From: Amycolatopsis camponoti | Lineage (GTDB): Bacteria; Actinomycetota; Actinomycetes; Mycobacteriales; Pseudonocardiaceae | Direction of reading: 5' to 3' | DNA length: 64,000 nucleotides | Assembly (NCBI RefSeq): GCF_902497555.1 | Contig: NZ_CABVGP010000001.1 | Span: 248,001-312,000 of the forward strand | Part shown: piece by piece, positions 24,136 through 34,473 of the stretch | How positions within the stretch are numbered: the stretch's first letter is position 1 | Layout: every line of letters starts with the position of its first letter | Translations under genes and position numbers: made by a program | Notes under the pieces: model-generated | The model's input: the letters and a program-made list of their open reading frames with translations, nothing else | The model's database searches: none | What the model was told of the DNA's origin: nothing

Positions 24136-25368
24136 TCAGGGAGTGGTCCACTTCTGGTTGGCGCCGCCGCCGCAGGTCCAGATCTGCAGGCGGGTGCCGT
24201 TCGCACTGGAGTTGCCGGTGGCGTCGAGACACTTGTTCGCGTTGGGGTTCACGATGTCCCTCGCCCCGGAGATCGCCCACTGCTGGGCGGCGGTTCCGTT
24301 GCAGTCGTAGAGCTGCACCGGCGTCCCGTCCGCGGTGCCGGCTGCGCTGACGTCCATGCACTTGCCGAGAGCGCGGATCGTGCCGTCGGTGCCGATGGTC
24401 CAGTTCTGCGCCGCGTTGTTGTTGCAGTCGGTGATCTGGATCGGCGTGCCGTTGGCGGAGTTCGCGCCGGCGACGTCGACGCACTTGCCGCCGATGCCGG
24501 TGATCCGCCCGGTGCGCCCGCTCGGGGTGCCGCCGCCGGTGTCGTTGGTGACGTGGACGTAGTCGACGACCAGCTGCTGCGGGAACTGCGTGCTGCTGTT
24601 GGGGTCGCCGGGCCAGTACCCGCCGACGGCGAGGTTGAGGATGATGAAGAAGTTGTGGTCGTAGACCCAGCGGTTGCCGTTCAGGTCGGACGGCGTGCGT
24701 GTCTGGTAGAGGTTGCCGTCGACGTACCACTTGATCTGGTTCGGCGCCCAGTCGACGGCGTAGGTGTGGAAGTCGTCGGAGAAGTTCGGGCCGTTGTAGG
24801 CCGCGCCGATGCCGCCGGAACCGGAGTAGCCGGGGCCGTGGATGGTGCCGTGCACGGTGTTCGGCTCGAACCCGACGTTCTCCATGACGTCGATCTCGCC
24901 GTCGGTCGGCCAGTTGCCGCCGCCGAGCATCCAGAACGCCGGCCACATGCCTTGCCCGCGTGGGAGCTTCATGCGCGTCTCGAAGTGGCCGTAGGCCTGG
25001 CTGAACTTGCCGGCGGTGTTCATCCGCGCGGAGGTGTACTCGCAGCGTCCGTACCAGCAGTTGTAGTTGCCGGGGTTTTCGCGCTTCGCGGTGATGACGA
25101 GGTGGCCCTGGCCGTCGAGCTGGGCGTTGTTGGTGCCGGACGTGTAGTACTGGCGTTCGTGGTTGTTGACGTTGTCGCCGGTTTCGAGCTGCCACTTGGA
25201 CCCGTCGACGGCGGCACCGGCGGGGCCGTTGAAGTCGTCGGTGAAGGTGGCGGCGGCTTCGGCGGCGGGGGCGGTCAGCGCTTGCTGGCCGAGGAAGAGC
25301 AGGGAGCCGGCGGCGAAGAGGGCTGCTGCTCTTCGGAGGCCGCGGAACTTGCGGAACGAGGTGGACAT
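24136..25368 (-). CDS. Secreted GH16 endo-beta-1,3-glucanase with C-terminal CBM13
   Basis: A 410-residue secreted enzyme: basic start and signal peptide ending near PAAEAAA, a GH16 beta-jelly-roll and a C-terminal CBM13 module. The active-site strand DGEIDVMENVG carries the ExDxxE triad, in the form usual for laminarinases. RGQGMWPAFWMLG and FHTYAVDWAPNQIKWYVDG are further family parts. It should release laminari-oligosaccharides from beta-1,3-glucan. ATG at 25368 is preferred over a GTG six codons upstream. It is the first gene of the operon and lies behind a DasR-like site. Confidence 0.9.
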   Translation of the reverse strand: MSTSFRKFRGLRRAAALFAAGSLLFLGQQALTAPAAEAAATFTDDFNGPAGAAVDGSKWQLETGDNVNNHERQYYTSGTNNAQLDGQGHLVITAKRENPGNYNCWYGRCEYTSARMNTAGKFSQAYGHFETRMKLPRGQGMWPAFWMLGGGNWPTDGEIDVMENVGFEPNTVHGTIHGPGYSGSGGIGAAYNGPNFSDDFHTYAVDWAPNQIKWYVDGNLYQTRTPSDLNGNRWVYDHNFFIILNLAVGGYWPGDPNSSTQFPQQLVVDYVHVTNDTGGGTPSGRTGRITGIGGKCVDVAGANSANGTPIQITDCNNNAAQNWTIGTDGTIRALGKCMDVSAAGTADGTPVQLYDCNGTAAQQWAISGARDIVNPNANKCLDATGNSSANGTRLQIWTCGGGANQKWTTP

Positions 25369-25516
25369 CTTTGTCGCCTCTCTCACCAGGGGGACCGGCG
25401 TTCCGCGCGCAGCACGAAACGCGGGAGGGGGAGGTGGCCTCGCATGCCGGGGCGGCGGCAGGCGGGACCGGACACCGCGGCCCGGGGCGGGGGTGGGTCA
25501 CGGAGTTGGTTCAGAC

Positions 25517-25539
25517 CTTTGTTGTGCCTGGCAACAAAG
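25517..25539. promoter_or_regulatory. Inverted repeat CTTTGTTG-N7-CAACAAAG
   Basis: A perfect 8-bp inverted repeat in the 504-base gap before the GH16 gene. It may be an operator for a second regulator such as one of the ROK proteins. The rest of the gap (25369-25872) is G-rich with one odd T-run (25572-25579) and shows no gene. Confidence 0.5.
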
Positions 25540-25543
25540 TATG

Positions 25544-25559
25544 CATGGTCCAGACAAGG
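25544..25559. promoter_or_regulatory. DasR-like operator (dre) upstream of the GH operon
   Basis: TGGTCCAGACAA (25546-25557) matches 11 of 12 positions of the actinomycete TGGTCYAGACCA element recognised by the N-acetylglucosamine-responsive repressor DasR and found before chitinase genes. A possible minus-strand -10 box TACTTT (25541-25536) follows directly, so binding would block this promoter. Confidence 0.55.
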
Positions 25560-25872
25560 CGGGCAACTGTCGGGCGGTCATTTTTTTTCAACCCGAATTA
25601 AGGGTGGGTGGGTGACGGGGGGTGGGCCTTGGCGCGGGGGCCTTGGGGTGGTTCCCGGTCAGTGGTGCACGGTGGTCGACCGCCTTTGGCGCGGCTTGGC
25701 CCCTCCGGCACCCCGAAGCCCTCATTGTGACTACGGCCGGCGACACCGCGTCAAGGCGGGAAAGATGCCTTGACCCGGCGCCGCCGGCCGTGTTCTGGCT
25801 TCGGATCGGGGTGCGGGGGAGTCTGGGTTCTCCTCGGTGCCTGTTCTCGTGCCCGCTTGCCCGTTTGCCTGC

Positions 25873-27108
25873 TCAGGCTGCGTCGGAGTCCGGTGCTCCT
25901 GGCTTTGCCGTTCTTGATGTTGCTCCCTGGTCCAGGAGGTCTGCCACTGGCAACGTTGCCGCTCCTGTTGCCACCGCGTCCAGGCCTAGGGAGCCCAGCT
26001 GGATCGATGTCTGGCTGAACGGGTGCTGTAGCGCGTGCTCGCCCGCCGCCTCGCGGATTCTCGGCAACAGCAACTCTCCCAGGGCCAGGCCGGCCCAGCC
26101 GCCGATCACTATGCGCTCCGGGTTGAACAAGTTGATCAAGTTCGCTATCCCCGCCCCCAGGTAGCCCGCCGTCTCGTCGAGGACGCGGGATGCCGTCTTG
26201 GAGCGGGGGGCCGCCTCCAGCAGGGCCGCGAACTGGGCCTGCTCGTCCTCGCCCGGGACCTCCTTGCCGCGCACCTTGCGGTAGCGGGACAGCACCCCGG
26301 CCGCGCCGATGTACGCCTCCAGGCAGCCTCGCGCGCCGCAGCGGCAGTCGTTCCCGCCGTACGCGATCGTTGTGTGGCCCCACTCGCCCGCGCTGCTCGT
26401 CGACCCGCGGTACGTCGTCCCGTCCGTCACCACCGCCGCGCCCACGCCCGAGCCGATCAGCGCTATCACCGCGTGACGCGCTCCGCGGCCGGCGCCGAAC
26501 CACATCTCCGCCTGGCCCTGCGTCTTCGCTCCGTTGTCGACGAACAAGGGCAGCCCGACGCCGGCCTCGCGCAGCAGCGACACCAGCGGCACCGCTTCCC
26601 AGCCGACCGTCGGCGCGTGCACCAGCACCCGCGATCCCTGCTCGACCATGCCCGGTACGCCGATGCCGACGCCCAGCACCGCCGAGTCGTCGATGCCCGC
26701 GCTCGCGAACACCTCGCGCAGCCCGGACGTCACCTGGTCGACCGCCGTCGCCGGGTCCGGTGCCTTCGGCAGTGGGTGCTCCACCGTCGCGAGGCGGTTC
26801 ATCGCCAGGTCGAACAGCTCGACCTTGACGCCGGTCTCGCCGATGTCGACCCCCGCGACGTGCCCGTACGCCGGGTCGACGCGCAGCAGCACGCGGGGCC
26901 GGCCGCCGTCCGACTCGACCTGTCCCGCCTCCGTGATGAGCCGTTCTTCGCCCAGTTCGGCGGTCACGTTGCTGACCGTGGCCGCGCTCAATCCGGTGAG
27001 CTGGCTGAGTTCGTGTCGCGACAGCGGGCCGTCGAAGTAGAGTTTCGACAGCAGCAGGGAACGGTTGTGCCTCCGCAGGTCACGGACGGTGGTGCGCTTG
27101 CTCGCCAT
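25873..27108 (-). CDS. ROK-family transcriptional regulator
   Basis: A 411-residue protein with an N-terminal winged helix (RDLRRHNRSLLLSKLYFDGPLSRHELSQLTGLSAATVSNV) and a sugar-kinase-like ROK domain. The ROK zinc motif is in DCRCGARGCLEAYIG, and the sugar-binding signature GEWGHT is present. Such proteins are repressors released by mono- or disaccharides. It is divergent from a paralogue 132 bases away that shares the first 20 residues almost exactly. A role in controlling the flanking hydrolase operon, the importer operon or both is inferred from position. Confidence 0.88.
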   Translation of the reverse strand: MASKRTTVRDLRRHNRSLLLSKLYFDGPLSRHELSQLTGLSAATVSNVTAELGEERLITEAGQVESDGGRPRVLLRVDPAYGHVAGVDIGETGVKVELFDLAMNRLATVEHPLPKAPDPATAVDQVTSGLREVFASAGIDDSAVLGVGIGVPGMVEQGSRVLVHAPTVGWEAVPLVSLLREAGVGLPLFVDNGAKTQGQAEMWFGAGRGARHAVIALIGSGVGAAVVTDGTTYRGSTSSAGEWGHTTIAYGGNDCRCGARGCLEAYIGAAGVLSRYRKVRGKEVPGEDEQAQFAALLEAAPRSKTASRVLDETAGYLGAGIANLINLFNPERIVIGGWAGLALGELLLPRIREAAGEHALQHPFSQTSIQLGSLGLDAVATGAATLPVADLLDQGATSRTAKPGAPDSDAA

Positions 27109-27160
27109 GGGCAACCCATCTGAACTCTTACCGGCTCCCTGCAAGAATGCCTGATCGCCG

Positions 27161-27195
27161 TAAGTTGTGGCTATGTATTAAGTGATGAACTAAGT
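27161..27195. promoter_or_regulatory. Three TAAGT repeats between the divergent ROK genes
   Basis: TAAGT occurs at 27161-27165, 27179-27183 and 27191-27195, in an AT-richer island rare for this genome. The inverse word ACTTA occurs twice in the importer promoter region (28557-28567). They are candidate ROK half-sites. The second ROK gene has a CACAAT -10 box (27228-27233) seven bases from its GTG. Confidence 0.5.
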
Positions 27196-27240
27196 CCCGA
27201 ACCGATAGTCCCACGGACACTCTCTGGCACAATCCCCCAG

Positions 27241-28497
27241 GTGACCCAGGTGGTACGCCAGACAACGAGAGACCTCCGACGGCACAACCGCGCGGCGCTC
27301 CTGTCCTCCCTCTACCTCCGCGGCCCCGTCAGCAGACTGGAGCTAGTAGCTGAATCGGGACTTTCGGCCGCCACCGTTACCAACGTCGTCTCCGAGTTGA
27401 TCGCCGACGGCGTCGTCGCGGAGGCCGGCTCGGTCGAATCCGACGGTGGGCGGCCGCGGACGCTGCTGGCCGTGCGGCCGGACTTCGGGCACGTCGTGGG
27501 CGTCGACGTCGGCGAAACGCACGTCGAGGTCGGCCTGTTCGACTGGGCGCTCGGGACGCTCGGCACCGTGCGTCACCCGCTCGTCGGCACCCGGCTGGAT
27601 CCGGACGAAGTGGCCGGATTGGTGCGAACCGGCATCGCGGAAGTGCTCGAAGGCGGCGAACCGGACGCGGTGTTCGGCGTCGGCATCGGCGTGCCCGGCG
27701 CGGTACGGGACGGCGGGATCGTGCACGCGCCCACCCTCGGCTGGCGTGGGGTGGCCTTCGCCGACCTGATCCACCCCCACATCGAAGCGCTGTTCCCTTC
27801 GGGGCCGAGCCCCGAACCCCGGCCGGGGGGCGAGCCCCCCTGGGCCCCCCAAAAGATGCCGGTCCACCTCGACAACCGCGCCCGCACGCTCGGGCAGGCC
27901 GAGGCCTGGCGGGGCGCCGGCCGGGGTGCCGAACGCGCCATCGTCGCCCTCCTCGGCGTCGGGGTCGGGGCCGCCGTCGCGACGGCCGGGCGCTCGCACC
28001 CGGACATCACGACCAGCGAGTGGGGCCACACCGTCGTCAAGGCGGCCGGGGCGGCCTGCCGGTGCGGCTCGCACGGCTGCCTGGAGGCCTACGTCGGCAC
28101 CGAGGCGGTCGTCCGCCACTACGCCGACCGGGTGGGCAAGGAACCGGTCATCGGGGACGAAAGCGATGACGAACTGGCGCGCATCGTGGCCGAGTCGCGG
28201 TCCGCGGGCGCCGCCGCCGACGTGCTCGCCGAGACCGCCGAGTACCTGGGGATCGGCATCGCGAACCTGATCAACCTGCTCAGCCCGGATCGGGTGGTGC
28301 TTTCCGGCTCCGCGGGGGCGATCATGGGACCGGCGATCCTGCCCGCCGTGCGCGACGCGGTGAGCCGGCACGCGCTCGACTACCTCGCCGGGCGCACCGA
28401 GGTCGTCCTCGGCCGGCTCGGGCCGGAGGCGGTCGCGCTCGGCGCGGCCACCCTGCCCATCGCGCAGCTGCTCGCGAACGGGGGACGGACCGGCTGA
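27241..28497 (+). CDS. ROK-family transcriptional regulator with inserted segment
   Basis: A 418-residue paralogue of the divergent ROK protein: winged helix (RDLRRHNRAALLSSLYLRGPVSRLELV), ROK domain with ACRCGSHGCLEAYVG zinc motif and SEWGHT. It starts with GTG on a probable leaderless message. Where the sister protein runs smoothly from REAGVGLPLF to VDNGAKTQGQAE, this one has about 20 extra residues rich in Pro, Gly and Glu (SGPSPEPRPGGEPPWAPQ) coded by GC-rich palindromes. The insert falls between the two lobes and may not harm function. It is followed by the ABC importer operon it probably controls. Confidence 0.87.
   Translation: MTQVVRQTTRDLRRHNRAALLSSLYLRGPVSRLELVAESGLSAATVTNVVSELIADGVVAEAGSVESDGGRPRTLLAVRPDFGHVVGVDVGETHVEVGLFDWALGTLGTVRHPLVGTRLDPDEVAGLVRTGIAEVLEGGEPDAVFGVGIGVPGAVRDGGIVHAPTLGWRGVAFADLIHPHIEALFPSGPSPEPRPGGEPPWAPQKMPVHLDNRARTLGQAEAWRGAGRGAERAIVALLGVGVGAAVATAGRSHPDITTSEWGHTVVKAAGAACRCGSHGCLEAYVGTEAVVRHYADRVGKEPVIGDESDDELARIVAESRSAGAAADVLAETAEYLGIGIANLINLLSPDRVVLSGSAGAIMGPAILPAVRDAVSRHALDYLAGRTEVVLGRLGPEAVALGAATLPIAQLLANGGRTG
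27797..27855. repeat. GC-rich palindromic element inserted in a ROK gene
   Basis: Contains GGGGCCGAGCCCC (27801-27813), GGGGGG-CGAG-CCCCCC (27825-27840) and GGGCCCCCC. Similar G-run/C-run hairpins stand between genes at 16636-16680 and 42276-42292. Here the element is inside a reading frame, which stays open. It looks like an extragenic palindrome that entered a coding region. Confidence 0.6.
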
Positions 28498-28530
28498 TTC
28501 CCTTGCGGCGCAAGGAGTAATGCGGCCGAC

Positions 28531-28542
28531 AGGTCCAGACCG
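28531..28542. promoter_or_regulatory. DasR-like site upstream of the ABC importer operon
   Basis: AGGTCCAGACCG holds a complete GGTCCAGACC core, matching 10 of 12 positions of the TGGTCYAGACCA element. It lies about 165 bases before the binding-protein gene and mirrors the site before the glycoside hydrolase operon. Confidence 0.45.
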
Positions 28543-28556
28543 CCAGTTCTTTTATT

Positions 28557-28567
28557 ACTTAAACTTA
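28557..28567. promoter_or_regulatory. ACTTA pair, candidate ROK operator
   Basis: ACTTA-A-ACTTA (28557-28567) repeats the complement of the TAAGT words found between the ROK genes. Further on, GTGAC-CCGA-GTCAC (28598-28611) is another inverted repeat next to a TTGACG -35-like box (28594-28599). Confidence 0.4.
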
Positions 28568-28703
28568 GGTACAAAACGTTACCGCCATGTTATTGACGTG
28601 ACCCGAGTCACCCGGGTTGACTTCTGGACGTCGTTCGGTCGCCGGCGGTCGGGGCTCGCTACCAGTCGACACCTACGCACGTCGTCGATGACTAGGAGGA
28701 ACG

Positions 28704-30374
28704 ATGCGAGTCAAGCGCTCCATCGTCGCAGCGCTGGTGGCCGTGATGGCCCTCGGAAGCCTGACCGCGTGTTCGGGCGGCAGCTCGAACGCCGCGCAGA
28801 GCAACCCGGACCAGGTGCTCAACGTGGGCAAGCCCGACGGCCCGCAGTCGGAGAACAACAACCCGTTCCTCGAGACGTCCGCCCTGTCCAACATGGGCTA
28901 CCGGTGGATGATCTACGAGCCCCTGGTCATGCTCAACCGCGTCAAGCCGCAGGAGCCCGGCAAGCCGTGGCTGGCGACGAAGTGGGACTGGTCGGACAAC
29001 TACAAGAAGCTGGTCCTGACCGTCCGTGACGGCGTCAAGTTCTCCGACGGCCAGCCGATGACCGCCGAGGACGTCGCCTACACGTTCCAGCTGCTGCGCG
29101 ACAACAAGGCGCTGAACGTCGACGCGGTCCCGTACAAGGACATCACCCCGGCCGGCAACCAGGTGACGCTGGGCTTCGACAGCTCCCAGTTCGTCAACCA
29201 GGTCAAGATCCTGCAGACGCTCGTCGTGCCGAAGCACGCCTGGCAGTCCGTCAAGGACCCGGCGCTCGACACCGTGAAGAACCCGATCGGCACCGGGCCG
29301 TACACGCTCAAGTCGGCCACGCCGCAGACGATGATCGTCACCCGGCGCGACAGCGGCTACTGGCAGGAAGCGCCGAAGGTCAAGGAGATCCGCTACACCT
29401 CCTACACCGACAACAACGCGCAGGTCGCGGCGCTGGTCAGCGGGGCGTCGGAGTGGAGCTTCGTCTTCATCCCGAACTACAAGGCCGTCTACACGAACAA
29501 GGACCCGCAGCACTACAAGCTGTGGTTCCCCGCGCAGCTGGCCGTCCACGGCCTGTGGTTCAACACCGAGAAGGCGCCGTGGAACGACGCGAAGCTGCGT
29601 CAGGCGGTCAGCAAGGTGATCAACCGCGACGACATCTTCAACCAGGGCGAGGCCGGCTACTTCTACCCGAAGAACGACCAGGTCACCGGCATTCCGACGC
29701 CGGCGGGCGACCCGTTCATCGCGCCGCAGTACAAGGGCCAGACGGTCCAGGTCGACGTCCCGGGCGCCAAGTCGCTGCTGACCGGCGCGGGCTACAAGTT
29801 CAACGGCGACAAGCTGGCCGACCCGAGCGGCAAGCCGGTCACCCTCAAGCTCACCGTCCCGTCGGGCTGGTCGGACTACATCACCGACCTGGAGATCATC
29901 AAGGACAACCTGTCGCAGATCGGCATCACCGCGACGGTCGAGAAGATGAACCAGGACGCGTGGATCAAGTCGGTCGACACCGGTGACTTCGAGGGCCTGA
30001 TGCACTGGACCAACGACGGTGCGACGCCGTACGACATGTACCGCGACGTGATGGACGGCAACCGCTACAAGCCGACCGGCCAGGGCGGCATCAACGGCAA
30101 CTACGGCCGCTTCAAGAACGACGAGGCGACCAAGGCGCTCGAGACCTACGCCAACGCCGAGGACGACGCCGCCCGCACCGCCGCCATGGCGACGCTGCAG
30201 AAGATCATGATCGACCAGCAGCCGATGGTCCCGACCTCGGCGGCCAACTCCGGTGGCGAGTACAGCACGAAGAACTGGGTCGGCTGGCCGGACGAGGCCA
30301 ACCCGTACGGCCCGGCGCAGCCCACCCTGCGCAACGCGCTCGACATCGTCCTGCACCTGAAGCCCGCGGCCTGA
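28704..30374 (+). CDS. ABC importer substrate-binding lipoprotein (family 5)
   Basis: A 556-residue lipoprotein of the peptide/nickel/oligosaccharide family 5 binding proteins. The signal peptide ends in the lipobox LTAC, with the lipidated cysteine at about residue 23. Family parts are [45 protein letters not shown] and [13 protein letters not shown] strong AGGAGGAACG ribosome site precedes the ATG. Most relatives bind peptides, but the linked beta-glucosidase and sugar regulators favour a beta-linked oligosaccharide, as known for some thermophile importers of this class. It heads a five-gene transport operon. Confidence 0.88.
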   Translation: MRVKRSIVAALVAVMALGSLTACSGGSSNAAQSNPDQVLNVGKPDGPQSENNNPFLETSALSNMGYRWMIYEPLVMLNRVKPQEPGKPWLATKWDWSDNYKKLVLTVRDGVKFSDGQPMTAEDVAYTFQLLRDNKALNVDAVPYKDITPAGNQVTLGFDSSQFVNQVKILQTLVVPKHAWQSVKDPALDTVKNPIGTGPYTLKSATPQTMIVTRRDSGYWQEAPKVKEIRYTSYTDNNAQVAALVSGASEWSFVFIPNYKAVYTNKDPQHYKLWFPAQLAVHGLWFNTEKAPWNDAKLRQAVSKVINRDDIFNQGEAGYFYPKNDQVTGIPTPAGDPFIAPQYKGQTVQVDVPGAKSLLTGAGYKFNGDKLADPSGKPVTLKLTVPSGWSDYITDLEIIKDNLSQIGITATVEKMNQDAWIKSVDTGDFEGLMHWTNDGATPYDMYRDVMDGNRYKPTGQGGINGNYGRFKNDEATKALETYANAEDDAARTAAMATLQKIMIDQQPMVPTSAANSGGEYSTKNWVGWPDEANPYGPAQPTLRNALDIVLHLKPAA

Positions 30375-30377
30375 TCG

Positions 30378-31465
<1,088 letters not shown>

Positions 31466-31469
<4 letters not shown>

Positions 31470-32446
31470 GGTTCCTGCTGCAACGGCTGGCCTTCTACGT
31501 CTTCACCGCGTGGGCCGCCGTCACCATCAACTTCTTCATCCCGCGGATGATCCCGGGTGACCCGGTGCAGTCGCTGATCGCGAAGAACCAGGGCATGATC
31601 AGCGCGGAAGCGATGCAGTCGCTGTACACCCTCTTCGGTCTGGACAAGAACGAAAGCCTGATCTCCCAGTACTTCGATTACTGGGGCCAGCTCTTCCGCG
31701 GTGACCTCGGGATCTCGTTCACGTTCTTCCCGTCGCCGGTGTCGGAGCTGATCGGCGACAGCCTGCCGTGGACGATCATCCTGGTCGGCATCACCACGAT
31801 CGTCGGCTTCGCGCTCGGCACCGGGCTCGGTGTGGTCGCCGGCTGGAAGCGCGGCTCGTGGGTCGACGGCCTGCTGCCGGTGACGACGTTCCTCTCGTCG
31901 ATCCCGTACTTCTGGCTCGGCCTGATCGCGCTCGCGCTGCTGGCCGGGCCGGGCAGCTTCTTCCCGTCGTCCGGCGGCTACGACCCGGGCGTGGTACCCG
32001 GCTGGGACGGCGGGTTCATCGGCAGCGCGATCCAGCACAGCCTGCTGCCCGCGCTGACCATCCTGATCAGCTCGATGGGCAGCTGGATCCTGGGCATGCG
32101 CAACATGATGGTCACCGTCGCATCGGAGGACTACGTCACCGTCGCGCACGCCAAGGGCCTGCCCGAGCGACGGGTGATGGTCGGGTACGCCGCCCGCAAC
32201 GCGCTGCTGCCGAGCGTGTCCGGCTTCGCGCTGGCGCTCGGGTTCATCGTCGGCGGCACGCTGCTGGTGGAGATCGTCTTCTCCTACCCCGGCGTCGGCT
32301 ACCAGCTGTTCCAGGCCGTCGGCTCGCAGGACTACCCGCTGATGCAGGGCATCTTCCTGATCATCACGCTGTCCGTGCTGGTCGCGAACCTGTTCGCCGA
32401 CGTCGCGTACCTCGCGCTCGACCCCCGCACCCGGAAGGAGGGCTGA
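31466..32446 (+). CDS. ABC importer permease (DppB/OppB-like)
   Basis: A 326-residue inner-membrane protein with six expected spans, opening with [24 protein letters not shown] and the conserved PGDP. The cytoplasmic EAA loop is seen in [28 protein letters not shown]. It pairs with the next gene product to form the translocation channel. The start overlaps the upstream ATPase stop. Confidence 0.9.
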
Positions 32447-32447
32447 C

Positions 32448-33436
32448 ATGGCCGTACCCGCGGCGGACGTCAAAGCCGCCCAAGCCCTTCCCGTCGACGC
32501 GATCGCCGGGCGTGCCAAGCGGCGCCGGTTCCGGTTCCTCACCGGCGGCAAGACCGTCACCGGGCTGAGCGTGCTCGTGTTCTTCGTCCTGATCGCGGTC
32601 ATCGGCGAGTGGATCGCGCCGTACGACCCGTCGGCACGCAGCAACGACCTGCTGGAGGGGCCGTCGGGCCGGCACTGGTTCGGTACCACCCACCTCGGGC
32701 AGGACATCTTCAGCCAGGTGGTGGTCGGCACGCGCAGCGTCATGCTCGTCGGGCTGACCGCCGGGATCGTCGCGACGATCCTCGCCGTGATCGTCGGCGT
32801 GACGTCCGGCTACCTCGGCGGGACGCCCGGTGAAGGACTGTCCGCACTGTCCAATGTGTTCCTGGTGATCCCGGCGCTGCCGCTGATCATCATCATCGGC
32901 AGCGCGGTGCCCACCGGCGGTGACTACCTGGTGGCGGTCATCATCGGCTTCACGTCGTGGGCGTGGGGCGCGCGAGTCCTCAGAGCGCAGACACTTTCGT
33001 TGCGGGGCCGGGAATACGTCGAAGCGGCCCGGGCGACCGGCGAGTCGACGTGGCGGATCATCTTCTTCGAGATCCTGCCGAACCTGACCGCGGTGATCGC
33101 GTCCAGCTTCGTCGGCACGGTGATCTTCGCGGTGATGTCGGAGATCACGCTCGCGTTCGTCGGCGTCTCGGGACTGTCCAACTGGAACTGGGGCACGATC
33201 CTGTTCTGGGCGCAGAGCCAGCAGGCCCTCGCGCAGGGCGCGTGGTGGTGGTTCGTGCCGGCCGGCCTGGCGATCGCGATCCTCGGCACCGCGTTGTCCC
33301 TGCTCAACTTCGGCATCGACGAGTTCGTCAGCCCGCGGCTGCGCGGCAGCGGCAAGGCCCGCGTCAAGGGCGCCGACGGACGCACGCATCGCATGCGCGT
33401 GGGCTTCACGCCCGTGCTCGGGCGGGAGGAACAGCC

Positions 33437-33440
<4 letters not shown>
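32448..33440 (+). CDS. ABC importer permease (DppC/OppC-like)
   Basis: A 330-residue permease with an N-terminal cytoplasmic tail, six expected spans, the conserved WFGTTHLGQDIFSQVVVGTR segment and the EAA loop EYVEAARATGESTWRIIFFEILPN. The gene starts one base after the stop of the other permease and its own stop overlaps the next ATG as ATGA, so all five transport genes are coupled. Confidence 0.9.
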
Positions 33441-34432
<992 letters not shown>

Positions 34433-34473
34433 ACGCCGTCCGTCCTGTCCGGTACACCTGGAGGAGACCCGCC

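Larger units (their letters stand above)
20690..24519 (-). repeat. Four related CBM13 (ricin-lectin) coding modules
   Basis: About 370 bp each at roughly 20690-21060, 21140-21515, 22995-23370 and 24139-24519, in the GH18, GH30, GH75 and GH16 genes. Each contains the same peptide KCLDATGNSSANGTRLQIWTC near its end and three beta-trefoil repeats. The near-identity at protein and DNA level points to recent duplication and shuffling of one module across the operon. Confidence 0.85.
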
